Part shown: positions 34,837 through 42,891 of the stretch, piece after piece
Numbering within the stretch: the stretch's first letter is position 1
Layout of the letters: each line of letters starts with the position of its first letter
Assembly (NCBI GenBank): GCA_963747835.1
Contig: CAVVGO010000006.1
Location: 2,020,524 to 2,084,523 of the forward strand
From: JAJPKK01 sp963747835
Lineage (GTDB): Bacteria; Pseudomonadota; Alphaproteobacteria; Rhizobiales; Xanthobacteraceae
Length of the DNA stretch: 64,000 bases
Direction of reading: 5' to 3'
The notes under the pieces: model-generated
Seen by the model: only the letters and a program-made list of their open reading frames with translations
Told to the model about the DNA's origin: nothing
Database searches by the model: none
Program-made: the position numbers and the translations under genes

Positions 34837-36003
34837 ATGACCGCCTGCATCGTCGGCTGGGCCCACACGCCATTCGGCCGACATAGCGCCGAAACGGTGG
34901 AAAGCCTGATTGTCCGTGCCGCCACCGGCGCTCTCGACGACGCTGGCATCGGGGCCAACGAAGTCGATGAAATCCTGCTTGGACACTTCAACGCGGGCTT
35001 CTCGGCACAGGATTTCACCGCCTCCCTGGTCCTGCAGGCCTCGCCGGACCTGCGCTTCAAGCGCGCCACCCGGGTCGAGAACGCCTGCGCCACCGGTTCG
35101 GCCGCGGTTCACCAGGGGCTTCAGGCCATCAGGGCCGGCGCCGCACGTATCGTGCTCGTGGTCGGTGTCGAACAGATGACAACAACCCCGGCCGCCGACA
35201 TCGGCCGCAATCTCCTCAAGGCGTCCTACGTGCGCGAGGAAGCCGATATCGACGGCGGCTTCGCGGGAATTTTCGGCAAGATCGCAAGCCTCTATTTCCA
35301 GAAATACGGCGACCAGGCGGACGCACTCGCCATGATCGCCGCCAAGAACCACAAGAACGGCGTCGCCAACCCCTATGCTCAGATGCGCCGGGACCTCGGC
35401 TTCGACTTCTGCCGCACCGAAAGCGAAAAGAACCCGTTCGTGGCGGGCCCTTTGAAGCGCACCGACTGCTCGCTCGTGTCCGATGGTGCCGCCGCCCTGG
35501 TGCTGGCGGATGTCGAAACTGCGCTCGCCATGAAAAAGGCCGTGATCTTCCGCGCCGCCGCCCACGTGCAGGATTTCCTGCCGATGTCGAAACGCGACAT
35601 CCTCAAGTTCGAAGGCTGCGCCGAGGCTTGGGCGCGGGCGCTCGCGGCGGCCGGAATTGGACTAAAGGACCTCTCCTTCGTCGAGACCCACGACTGTTTC
35701 ACCATCGCGGAGCTCATCGAATACGAAGCCATGGGCCTGGTGCCGGAAGGCGAAGGCGCACGTGCGATCCGCGACGGTCTCACCCAGAAGGACGGCGCGT
35801 TGCCGGTCAACCCGTCTGGCGGGCTCAAGGCCAAGGGCCATCCGATCGGCGCCACCGGAGTGTCGATGCACGCGCTTGCCGCCATGCAACTGACCGGCAC
35901 CGCCGGCGACATGCAGTTGCCCAACGCGAAACTCGGCGGCCTGTTCAACATGGGCGGCGCCGCGGTCGCGAACTATGTCAGCATCCTGGAGCGCATCAGG
36001 TAG
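34837..36003 (+). CDS. Thiolase family protein (SCP2-type acetyl-CoA acetyltransferase)
   Basis: 388 aa. Nucleophile Cys84 in VENACATGSAAVHQG, catalytic His335 in GGLKAKGHPIGATG, and ETHDCFTIAELIEYE are the marks of SCP2/SCP-x-like thiolases, which often act on unusual or branched acyl-CoAs and lack the second Cys of the CxG motif. Start ATG 34837 has GGGAGAATG upstream. It is monocistronic, with no beta-oxidation genes beside it. It could be degradative or a structural partner of a DUF35 protein, but no DUF35 gene is seen here. Confidence 0.88.
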   Translation: MTACIVGWAHTPFGRHSAETVESLIVRAATGALDDAGIGANEVDEILLGHFNAGFSAQDFTASLVLQASPDLRFKRATRVENACATGSAAVHQGLQAIRAGAARIVLVVGVEQMTTTPAADIGRNLLKASYVREEADIDGGFAGIFGKIASLYFQKYGDQADALAMIAAKNHKNGVANPYAQMRRDLGFDFCRTESEKNPFVAGPLKRTDCSLVSDGAAALVLADVETALAMKKAVIFRAAAHVQDFLPMSKRDILKFEGCAEAWARALAAAGIGLKDLSFVETHDCFTIAELIEYEAMGLVPEGEGARAIRDGLTQKDGALPVNPSGGLKAKGHPIGATGVSMHALAAMQLTGTAGDMQLPNAKLGGLFNMGGAAVANYVSILERIR

Positions 36004-36043
36004 GCGCTCGAGGCAACCACGACGCAGCAACAAAACGTGATGT

Positions 36044-37015
36044 TTACTCGATCGCTCCGCCGATCGCCTGCATCAGGCGCGCGTAGCGTTCGGTATCCTC
36101 CTTGATGAATGTCGCGAACTCCTCAACGGTGCCGCCGGTCATCTCATAGCCAAGCGCGGCGAAGTGGTCGGCGAATTCCGGCTCTCGGACCACTGCGTTG
36201 ATGACGGCGTTTATTTTCACAATGACGTCGCGCGGCGTGCCGGCGGTCACCATGATGCCGGTGTAGCCGATCGCCGCATAGCCGGGCAGCCCCGCCTCCG
36301 CCATGGTCGGAATGTCCGGCAGCGCCGCGGCGCGCCGGTTGCTGGTGATGGCGAGCGCCACGACGTCGCCATTGTGGATCGCCCCGACCGCACCCGGCAG
36401 GTCGCTGCAATAAAGGTCGACGTCGCCGCGCAGGAACGCCAGCATCCCAGGCGCCGCCCCTTTGTAGGGGACGTGAAGGAGATCAATCCCGGCCGCGACC
36501 TTGAACATCTCCATCGATATGTGATGGAAGCTGCCCTTGCCGACCGACGCGAAGGTGAGCGGCTGAGGGCGCGATTTCGCAAGCCCGATCAGTTGCGGCA
36601 GCGTGGTGACGCCAAGCGACTTCTGCACCAGCAGCACATTGGGCGAGGCCGACAGGAACACCACCGGCGCGAGGTCGCGCGCCGTATTGTACGGCAGCGA
36701 CTTGTAGAGGCTCGGATTGACCGAGATGCTGGTGTTGGCAAACAGCAGCGTATGGCCGTCGGGCTGAGCCTGGGCAACCGCCGCGGCGCCCAGGATGTTG
36801 CCGGCGCCTGGCCGGTTCTCGACGATCACCGGCACCCGCCAACGGGCATTGAGCCGGCTCGCGAGAAACCGTGCTACCGCATCGACGGTACCGCCCGCTT
36901 CGAACGGGGCAATGATCTTCACGGTGCGTTCCGGATACTCGGCGGCAGCGGCCGGAAGCGCTGCCGTCGCGGCGACGAGGGTCGCTGCAAACCGCGCCGC
37001 CGCGAACCGCCTCAT
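36044..37015 (-). CDS. Tripartite tricarboxylate transporter substrate-binding protein (Bug/TctC family)
   Basis: 323 aa with a signal peptide ending near ATAALPAAAAEYPERTV. PFEAGGTVDAVARFLASRL, VENRPGAGNILGAAAVAQ, QPDGHTLLFANTS, LLHVPYKGAAPGMLAFL and ITSNRRAAALPDIPTMAEAG are textbook Bug motifs. No TctAB permease is near. It is divergent from a flavin monooxygenase (97 bases between starts), which suggests that both deal with the same aromatic or organic acid; that is inference. Confidence 0.9.
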   Translation of the reverse strand: MRRFAAARFAATLVAATAALPAAAAEYPERTVKIIAPFEAGGTVDAVARFLASRLNARWRVPVIVENRPGAGNILGAAAVAQAQPDGHTLLFANTSISVNPSLYKSLPYNTARDLAPVVFLSASPNVLLVQKSLGVTTLPQLIGLAKSRPQPLTFASVGKGSFHHISMEMFKVAAGIDLLHVPYKGAAPGMLAFLRGDVDLYCSDLPGAVGAIHNGDVVALAITSNRRAAALPDIPTMAEAGLPGYAAIGYTGIMVTAGTPRDVIVKINAVINAVVREPEFADHFAALGYEMTGGTVEEFATFIKEDTERYARLMQAIGGAIE

Positions 37016-37112
37016 CGGACCCTCCCCTTCATGTCGCCTCGCATTTCCACCGCACGTTCAATATACGCTATATCTGTGGCGCGGGCGCACGGCGCAACAC
37101 GGGGCGGATGAC

Positions 37113-38285
37113 ATGACGAGGACCCCGCGGGTGGCGATCATCGGGGCCGGCATTGGCGGCATCGCGGCCGCCTGCGCGCTGCGCCTCCACGGCATCGAAG
37201 TGACCGCCTATGAGCGCGCCACCGAGCTCGGCGAGGTCGGCGCCGGATTACAGCTCGGTCCCAACGCCGTCAAGGTGCTGCGCGGGCTCGACGTCTTCGA
37301 GGCCCTGCGGCCGCTCGCATTCGAACCGGTCAACATCGTGTCGCTCGCCTGGGACGACGCGCATCTACGGTTCCGCGAGCCGCTCAGGGGCGCCGCCGCG
37401 CAACGCTTCGGGGCGCCCTATGTGATGGCACATCGAGCGGACCTGCATCGCGTACTTGCGGCGAAGCTTGCCGATGCCGAGCTCGTGCTGGGTGCCCGGT
37501 GCGTCGGTGTCGGCGCGACCGGCGCCGGCGCCACCGCGACCTTCGCGGACGGGAGCACGATCGAGGCCGACGTGGTGATCGGCGCCGACGGCATCAATTC
37601 GGTGGTGCGCGAAAACCTGTTCGGCCCCCAGCCGGCGCTATTCACCCAGCAGATGGCGTGGCGTTGCATGGTGCCGATCGACTGCGTGCCACGGCGGGTG
37701 GGACGCGGAAATGTGGTCGAGATCGGACGCGATGAGTATGTCGGCTGGCTCGGGCCTGAAGGTCACGTGATCTGCTATCCGATCCGAGGCGGCGAGGTCT
37801 ACAACATCTTCGCCGGCCATGTGACGGAGGAGTGGGTGGAGGAATCCTGGTCGGTGCCGTCGAGTGTCGAAGAACTGCTCGCCGGCTATGCGGGTTGGAA
37901 CCCGGCCTTCCTCGACATGCTGAGCCAGGTCGAGCAGTGTTACAAATGGGGCATCCGCGACCGCGATCCGTTGCCGCGCTGGACGTTGGGCCGCATCACG
38001 TTGCTGGGCGATGCCGCCCATTCCATGATGCCGACGCTGGCGCAAGGCGCCTGCATGGCGCTGGAGGATGCCTTTGCGCTCGCCCGCAATCTCGCCCACC
38101 ACCGCGACGATCCGGCGGCCGGCCTTGCCGCCTATGACGCCGAACGGGTGTCGCGCGCGGGCCGGGTGCTGCTCCAGGCGCGCCAGCAGTTCCAGAACAA
38201 TCGCATGTCGCCGGCGCCGCCGCCGCTTAGCCGCGACTGGATCTTCGAACACGACGCGACGCGCGCGTTCGCGTTTGCGGATTGA
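37113..38285 (+). CDS. FAD-dependent monooxygenase (salicylate hydroxylase-like)
   Basis: 390 aa single-component aromatic hydroxylase type. The dinucleotide fold is VAIIGAGIGGIAAACALRL, the FAD loop GVGAGLQLGPNAVK follows, DG-motif VIGADGINSVVR, and GDAAH in RITLLGDAAHSMMPTLAQG. Close in pattern to salicylate 1-hydroxylase and 3-hydroxybenzoate 6-hydroxylase, but the substrate cannot be assigned. The start chosen is ATG 37113 (MTRTPRVAIIG). It is divergent from the TctC-type receptor gene. Confidence 0.88.
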   Translation: MTRTPRVAIIGAGIGGIAAACALRLHGIEVTAYERATELGEVGAGLQLGPNAVKVLRGLDVFEALRPLAFEPVNIVSLAWDDAHLRFREPLRGAAAQRFGAPYVMAHRADLHRVLAAKLADAELVLGARCVGVGATGAGATATFADGSTIEADVVIGADGINSVVRENLFGPQPALFTQQMAWRCMVPIDCVPRRVGRGNVVEIGRDEYVGWLGPEGHVICYPIRGGEVYNIFAGHVTEEWVEESWSVPSSVEELLAGYAGWNPAFLDMLSQVEQCYKWGIRDRDPLPRWTLGRITLLGDAAHSMMPTLAQGACMALEDAFALARNLAHHRDDPAAGLAAYDAERVSRAGRVLLQARQQFQNNRMSPAPPPLSRDWIFEHDATRAFAFAD

Positions 38286-38304
38286 TGCACGCGGGTATTC
38301 GTTC

Positions 38305-38340
38305 CTCGTCGTCGCCGGGAGAAGCCGGCGGCGACGAGTT
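38305..38340. terminator. Bidirectional terminator between convergent genes
   Basis: A 14-bp stem (one G·T pair) CTCGTCGTCGCCGG / CCGGCGGCGACGAG with a 6-base loop at 38305-38338, between the stops of the monooxygenase and the lactonase-like gene. No long T-run follows. Confidence 0.65.
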
Positions 38341-38355
38341 CGATCGAACTCCGCC

Positions 38356-39282
38356 CTAGTCGTAGAAGGCCGGCGACTTTTTGATGTTCTTGTCCGCCAC
38401 GATGTCGTGCTGGATCCACAGCACCGCGCCCTTCTCCTTCAACAGCGCCTCGACCTTTGCCTTTGAGGTCACCTCCTGGGCATCGTTGCCGCGGCCGGCG
38501 AACGGAAGGAAGTCCTTCAGGGTGCGCTCCGCCGGATAGTGGTAGAGATCGCCGCTCAGCACCAACGGGCCGAATTTCGCGAGCTTCAGGAACAGCGACT
38601 GGTGGCCGGGGGTGTGGCCGGGCGTCGACAGGATCACCACGGTGCCGTCGCCGAACACGTCGTAGTCGCCCTCAAGCTGCATGGTCTTGGCGGACTTGAG
38701 CTTGCTGAACTTCTCGACGACCTCGGGAGCGAGCGGATTGGCCGGCGGCGTGTCCGGAAACATTGCCGCACGCTCAGGCTTCTGCACCAGCCAGGTCGAG
38801 CCGGCGAACATGTTGCCGTTGGCTGAATGATCGAAATGGTAATGCGACAGCGCTACGTACGTAATGTCGGCGGGCTTATAGCCGACCTCGGCGAGTTGGC
38901 CCGACAGCGTCTTGGTCACCGTGGCACCCCCGATCGTGGTGCCGCCGGGCTTGACCAGTTCGTCCGGCATGGTGCCGGAATCCCACATCAGCGTGCCGCG
39001 CGGATGCACGATCAGATAGGCGACCACCGACATGTCGGTCACCGTGACACCGCGATCGAGCAGCGGTTGTGGATTGCGGCTCTTGAGCGTGCCGAGATCG
39101 AACACATACAGCTTGATCGTCGGCGCCGTCTGCGGCGTTTGCGCGTTCGCGGCGAATGTCATGCCGGCGATCGCGGCGCCGGCGACGACCGCAAGGCGCA
39201 ACGCACCGGCGATCAGGCGCCGCCGCGCAGTCGCTGTGGCCGATTTTGCGCTGACATCGTGACGGATCGTCCAGTCGCCCAT
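38356..39282 (-). CDS. Exported MBL-fold hydrolase, N-acyl homoserine lactonase family
   Basis: 308 aa. The metal site is His147-x-His149-x-Asp151-His152 in ALSHYHFDHSANGN, with later VILSTPGHTPGHQSL and SGDLYHY. The order and spacing fit the AHL-lactonase/AttM-like branch. The N-terminus (ATARRRLIAGALRLAVVAGAAIAG) has an RRR before a hydrophobic stretch and could be a Tat or Sec signal, so the enzyme would be periplasmic, unlike cytoplasmic AiiA or AttM. Start ATG 39282 has GGGAGGAG upstream. The true substrate may be another lactone or ester. Confidence 0.83.
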   Translation of the reverse strand: MGDWTIRHDVSAKSATATARRRLIAGALRLAVVAGAAIAGMTFAANAQTPQTAPTIKLYVFDLGTLKSRNPQPLLDRGVTVTDMSVVAYLIVHPRGTLMWDSGTMPDELVKPGGTTIGGATVTKTLSGQLAEVGYKPADITYVALSHYHFDHSANGNMFAGSTWLVQKPERAAMFPDTPPANPLAPEVVEKFSKLKSAKTMQLEGDYDVFGDGTVVILSTPGHTPGHQSLFLKLAKFGPLVLSGDLYHYPAERTLKDFLPFAGRGNDAQEVTSKAKVEALLKEKGAVLWIQHDIVADKNIKKSPAFYD

Positions 39283-39463
39283 GGCGGCTCCTCCCGATTT
39301 TTGAAAAATTGATTGCTGCCGGGCTTTCGCGGCCCGTGTCGTCACGATAGCGAATCGGGCGCGGCGTGTCGACGTTGCGGGGCTGATGGGGTCTTCCGGC
39401 CCGGTCGCCGGCCGCGGCCGGGCGCTTATTGACCGCGGCGCCAACGCGCCACCATATACGCGC

Positions 39464-40588
39464 ATGACTGCCCCTCCGGAAAACCGTCAGCGGATCGCGC
39501 GCCTGATGCCGCTTGACGACGTGTTGCGGCTGATCGCGGAATCCGTGGCTGCGGTGCGGCCGCGCGACATGCGGGCCGGTGCGGCGCTCGGCGCCACCTT
39601 GGCGCAGGACATCGTGGTGGCGGAGCGGCATCCGCCGGCGCCGATGGCGTTGACGGATGGCCGGGCGGTGCACACCGAGGCGACCGCCGATGCGGGGGGC
39701 TATGCGCCCGCCCGGTTGTCGGCGGTGCGCGAAGTCGCGGTGGGCAAAACGCTGCCGTCGGACGCCGATGCGGTGATGCCCTTCGAAGTCGTCACCAGTC
39801 GCGCCGGCCAATACGAGGCGCATACGACGGCGACCGCCGGCGACGGCGTGCTGATGTCCGGCGCCGACGCCGACGCGGGCGAAGTGCTGCGGCAGTCCGG
39901 CCATCGGCTGCGCGCCATCGATGTGGCGGCGATGCAGGCCCTCGGGGTCGCCGGCGCCCGGGTGCGCAAACCGCGTATCCGCGTCGCGCGCGTCGGCAAG
40001 GGACGCAACGATATTCTCGACGCCATCGCGGACTGGATTTCCTATGCGGTCGCGGCCGATGGTGGCGAGCCGGTGGCGACGCGGCCCGGCGCCGACATCG
40101 TGGCGCTGCTGACCGGCGCCGGCGTCGATGCCGTCGTGATGGTCGGCGGCACCGGCGCCTCCTCCCGCGATGACGCGGTGCAGGCGCTGGCGCGATGCGG
40201 CGCCGTTGCGGCCCATGGCATCGCGGTGTCGCCGGGCGAGACCGCGGCATTCGGGATTGCGGAAGCGCGGCCGGTGCTGCTCGTTCCGGGGCGCCTCGAT
40301 GCCGCAATCGCCGTATGGCTGCTGCTCGGCCGCGCCATGCTGGCGCGCTTGCGCGGCGGCACGATTGTGGAGACCGGGACCGAAAGCCTGTTGGCCGGCA
40401 AGATTGCCTCGACGGTCGGGCTCGCCGAACTCGTGCCGGTGCGCCGGGTTGCGACTGGTGTCGAGCCGCTGGCGTCGCGCTATCTGCCGCTGGCGACGCT
40501 CGCCCACGCCGACGGCTGGATTGTCGTTCCGACCGAGAGCGAAGGACTCCCGGCCGGCGCGCACGTCAACGTGAGGCCGCTGCCATGA
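39464..40588 (+). CDS. MoeA-like molybdopterin-binding protein
   Basis: 374 aa, slightly shorter than MoeA. MPLDDVLRLIAESV and ARDMRAG-like N-terminal parts, GVLMSGADADAGEVL…SGHRLRAIDVAAMQALG and the MPT-binding loop MVGGTGASSRDDAVQA are visible. The usual strongly conserved residues around the N-terminal domain are partly changed, so it may be a paralogue that handles molybdopterin for a specific enzyme rather than the housekeeping ligase. The start chosen is ATG 39464. Its stop overlaps the start of a truncated downstream frame. Confidence 0.72.
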   Translation: MTAPPENRQRIARLMPLDDVLRLIAESVAAVRPRDMRAGAALGATLAQDIVVAERHPPAPMALTDGRAVHTEATADAGGYAPARLSAVREVAVGKTLPSDADAVMPFEVVTSRAGQYEAHTTATAGDGVLMSGADADAGEVLRQSGHRLRAIDVAAMQALGVAGARVRKPRIRVARVGKGRNDILDAIADWISYAVAADGGEPVATRPGADIVALLTGAGVDAVVMVGGTGASSRDDAVQALARCGAVAAHGIAVSPGETAAFGIAEARPVLLVPGRLDAAIAVWLLLGRAMLARLRGGTIVETGTESLLAGKIASTVGLAELVPVRRVATGVEPLASRYLPLATLAHADGWIVVPTESEGLPAGAHVNVRPLP

Positions 40589-40668
40589 ACGCCGACCCGT
40601 TCCCCGGCCACGCCGCCCTGCTGGCGGCGGTCCGCAAGGGCCGTGCCAGGAGCAGTGTCTCGACGTGA
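40585..40668 (+). pseudogene. 5' remnant of a second MoeA-like gene
   Basis: A 27-codon frame starts on the stop of the MoeA-like gene (ATGA overlap): MNADPFPGHAALLAAVRKGR followed by ARSSVST. Shifting one base at about 40649 gives QEQCLDVIA, the usual continuation of MoeA-like proteins, before another stop. This looks like the front end of a coupled gene that has been frameshifted and lost its remainder. The following bases to 40839 show no gene. Confidence 0.45.
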
Positions 40669-40839
40669 TCGCATGACACTGCCGGACGATATGGAGCGCG
40701 GATGAGCGCGCCCCGGCCCCTTTGGCCGCCGCCACACTCAGCAACCGGGCGGTAAACATTTGATCGCAATTTCGGTAAATAATGTCTGGCGATATTATAA
40801 TTCCGGCGGCTCGCGAGATTTAAAAAAAAGGGGTGGAAC

Positions 40840-41559
40840 ATGGAGCAGACCAAAAAATATGCTGCCGAAGCGATCGGCACGTTCTGGCTTACCTTCGGGG
40901 GGTGCGGTTCGGCAGTGATCGCCGCCGGCTTCCCGCAGGTCGGGATTGGGCTTTTGGGCGTGGCGCTGGCCTTCGGGCTGACGGTGCTGACCATGGCTTA
41001 CGCGATTGGGCACGTGTCTGGATGCCATCTCAATCCAGCCGTGACGGTCGGCCTCGCGGTCGGTGGGCGTTTCCCCTACGCGCAGGTCCTCCCCTACATC
41101 GTCGCACAGGTCGTCGGCGCCGTTATCGGAGCGGGGCTCCTTTACGCCATCGCCAGCGGTGCGCCGGGGTTCGATCTCGCCAAAGGCTTTGCTTCAAACG
41201 GATATGGCGATCATTCGCCCGGTCACTACACGCTGGTGTCCGGAATCCTGGCTGAAGTCACTTTGACGATGATGTTTCTCTTCATCATCATGGGCTCGAC
41301 GCACGGCAAGGCGCCGGCCGGCTTCGCCCCGATTGCCATCGGGCTCGGCCTTACTTTGATCCACCTCATCAGCATCCCGATCACGAACACGTCGGTCAAT
41401 CCGGCGCGCAGCACCGGCCCGGCATTGTTCGTCGGCGGTTGGGCGCTGGAACAACTCTGGATGTTCTGGGTTGCGCCGATTGTCGGAGGCGCAATTGGGG
41501 GCCTTGTCTACCGCTGGCTCAGCGACGAGCCCTCGGCCCAGGTGACCGGCAATAATTGA
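40840..41559 (+). CDS. aqpZ: Aquaporin Z
   Basis: 239 aa six-helix water channel. The two pore motifs are Asn65-Pro-Ala in GCHLNPAVTVG and Asn187-Pro-Ala in TSVNPARSTG. The selectivity filter residues Phe45, His175, Thr184 and Arg190 are those of orthodox water-specific aquaporins, not glycerol channels. GGGGTGGAAC precedes the ATG. It is monocistronic and convergent with the RND adaptor gene. Confidence 0.95.
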   Translation: MEQTKKYAAEAIGTFWLTFGGCGSAVIAAGFPQVGIGLLGVALAFGLTVLTMAYAIGHVSGCHLNPAVTVGLAVGGRFPYAQVLPYIVAQVVGAVIGAGLLYAIASGAPGFDLAKGFASNGYGDHSPGHYTLVSGILAEVTLTMMFLFIIMGSTHGKAPAGFAPIAIGLGLTLIHLISIPITNTSVNPARSTGPALFVGGWALEQLWMFWVAPIVGGAIGGLVYRWLSDEPSAQVTGNN

Positions 41560-41655
41560 AAGCTTGGCCTCCACCGCAAGATAGCGGCGCCGTTCGGGCA
41601 ACCAAAAAGCTGCAGGCTGGACGGCTGGCGCGGGACCGCCGAGCGTGGTCCGGCA

Positions 41656-42879
41656 TCAATTCGACGTCGTTTCTTTCTTTGCAGACTTAATTCCCTTGGA
41701 AGGGGATTCGTCTTGCTTGCGTTCGGCAACGCTGACGAGTTGACCCGTCGTCAGGGACTCCGGCGGGCTGTCGATGACGACGGCGTCCGGCGCAATACCG
41801 GACAGGACTTCCACCTCGTTGCCGAGATTGCGGCCGAGTTCGATCTTGGACAAATTGACCTTTCCGTCAGCCGTCAGCAGCGCGACTTCGATGCCGCGCG
41901 GCCCGAAGAACAACGCCGTCGCCGGAATGTGCATGACATTCGCTTTGAGCTCGAGATGGAAATGGACTTCCGCGAAAGAACCGGGCCAAAGCTGTCCGTC
42001 CGCATTATCGGCTTTCAGTTCAACGAGAGCCGAGCGCGAATCCGGCGCCACCGAATTCGAGGTGGTGGTGAGCATCGCCGCAAATGCCTTGCCGGGATAT
42101 TGCGGCAGCATCAGCGACGCCGTGAGGCCTGGTTTCAGTTCGCCGAGAAACGCCTGGGGAACGTTCACGTAAACACGCATCTGATGGATGTCCGAGACCG
42201 TGAAGAGAGGCTTCCCGGAATTGCCGCCGGCAGAAACAAGATGGCCGACATCGACGCTGCGCGCGGTGACGACGCCATCGAACGGTGCGACGAGCCGATT
42301 GAAGGCCTGCAGCGACTCCAGGCGGCTGACATTGGCCTGCGCGGCTTGCATGGTCGCGGTCTTGGCCTGGAGATCGCTTGCCTTTTCATCCTTGGCCTGC
42401 TGCGAGACGATGTCGCGCGTTGCCAGGATCTGCCATCGGTCGGCCGTTACGCTTGAGAGCTTTTCATTCGCCTGGGCGGTGTGAAGGTCGGCTCGGGCCT
42501 GGGCAAGCTGCTGATCGAGGTCGGGCGTGTCGATCAATGCCAGGATCTGGCCCTTCTTCACGTGGGCGCCGATATCCTCGTACCATTCCTTCACGTAGCC
42601 ACTGGCGCGCGCAAAGATCAATCCGGTGTAAAACGCGTCGACGGTCCCAGGCAGGACCAGTTCCTCCTGGCCCGGCGCATTTGTCGGCGTGACGACGGCC
42701 ACGGTGGGGACCGCCTGCTTGTCGGTCCAGCGGGCAATCTCCTGAACGCCCTTGGCACGGTTCGTAATTCCGATGGTCGCGGTCGCCACCGCCACGACGG
42801 CGATAATGCTCCCGGTCACCATGAAACGGCGGGCGCTGAGGGTTTTCGGCGTGTCCTTGATCGGGTGCTGTTCGGTCAT
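41656..42879 (-). CDS. RND efflux periplasmic adaptor (membrane fusion protein)
   Basis: 407 aa. One N-terminal membrane anchor (RFMVTGSIIAVVAVATATIG), a biotinyl-lipoyl domain (YVKEWYEDIGAHVKKGQILA), an alpha-hairpin coiled coil (about 135-190, AQARADLHTAQANEKLS) and barrel domains (FDGVVTARSVDVGHLVSAGG). It links the RND pump to an outer-membrane channel; no TolC-like gene is near. It lies 12 bases downstream of the permease, the reverse of the more common adaptor-first order. Confidence 0.9.
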   Translation of the reverse strand: MTEQHPIKDTPKTLSARRFMVTGSIIAVVAVATATIGITNRAKGVQEIARWTDKQAVPTVAVVTPTNAPGQEELVLPGTVDAFYTGLIFARASGYVKEWYEDIGAHVKKGQILALIDTPDLDQQLAQARADLHTAQANEKLSSVTADRWQILATRDIVSQQAKDEKASDLQAKTATMQAAQANVSRLESLQAFNRLVAPFDGVVTARSVDVGHLVSAGGNSGKPLFTVSDIHQMRVYVNVPQAFLGELKPGLTASLMLPQYPGKAFAAMLTTTSNSVAPDSRSALVELKADNADGQLWPGSFAEVHFHLELKANVMHIPATALFFGPRGIEVALLTADGKVNLSKIELGRNLGNEVEVLSGIAPDAVVIDSPPESLTTGQLVSVAERKQDESPSKGIKSAKKETTSN

Positions 42880-42891
42880 GATGGTTTTGCT

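Noticed and set aside
38876..40759. 627-codon minus frame across the lactonase and MoeA-like genes
   Set aside because: Overlaps two recognisable genes in opposite senses and has low-complexity Arg/His composition.
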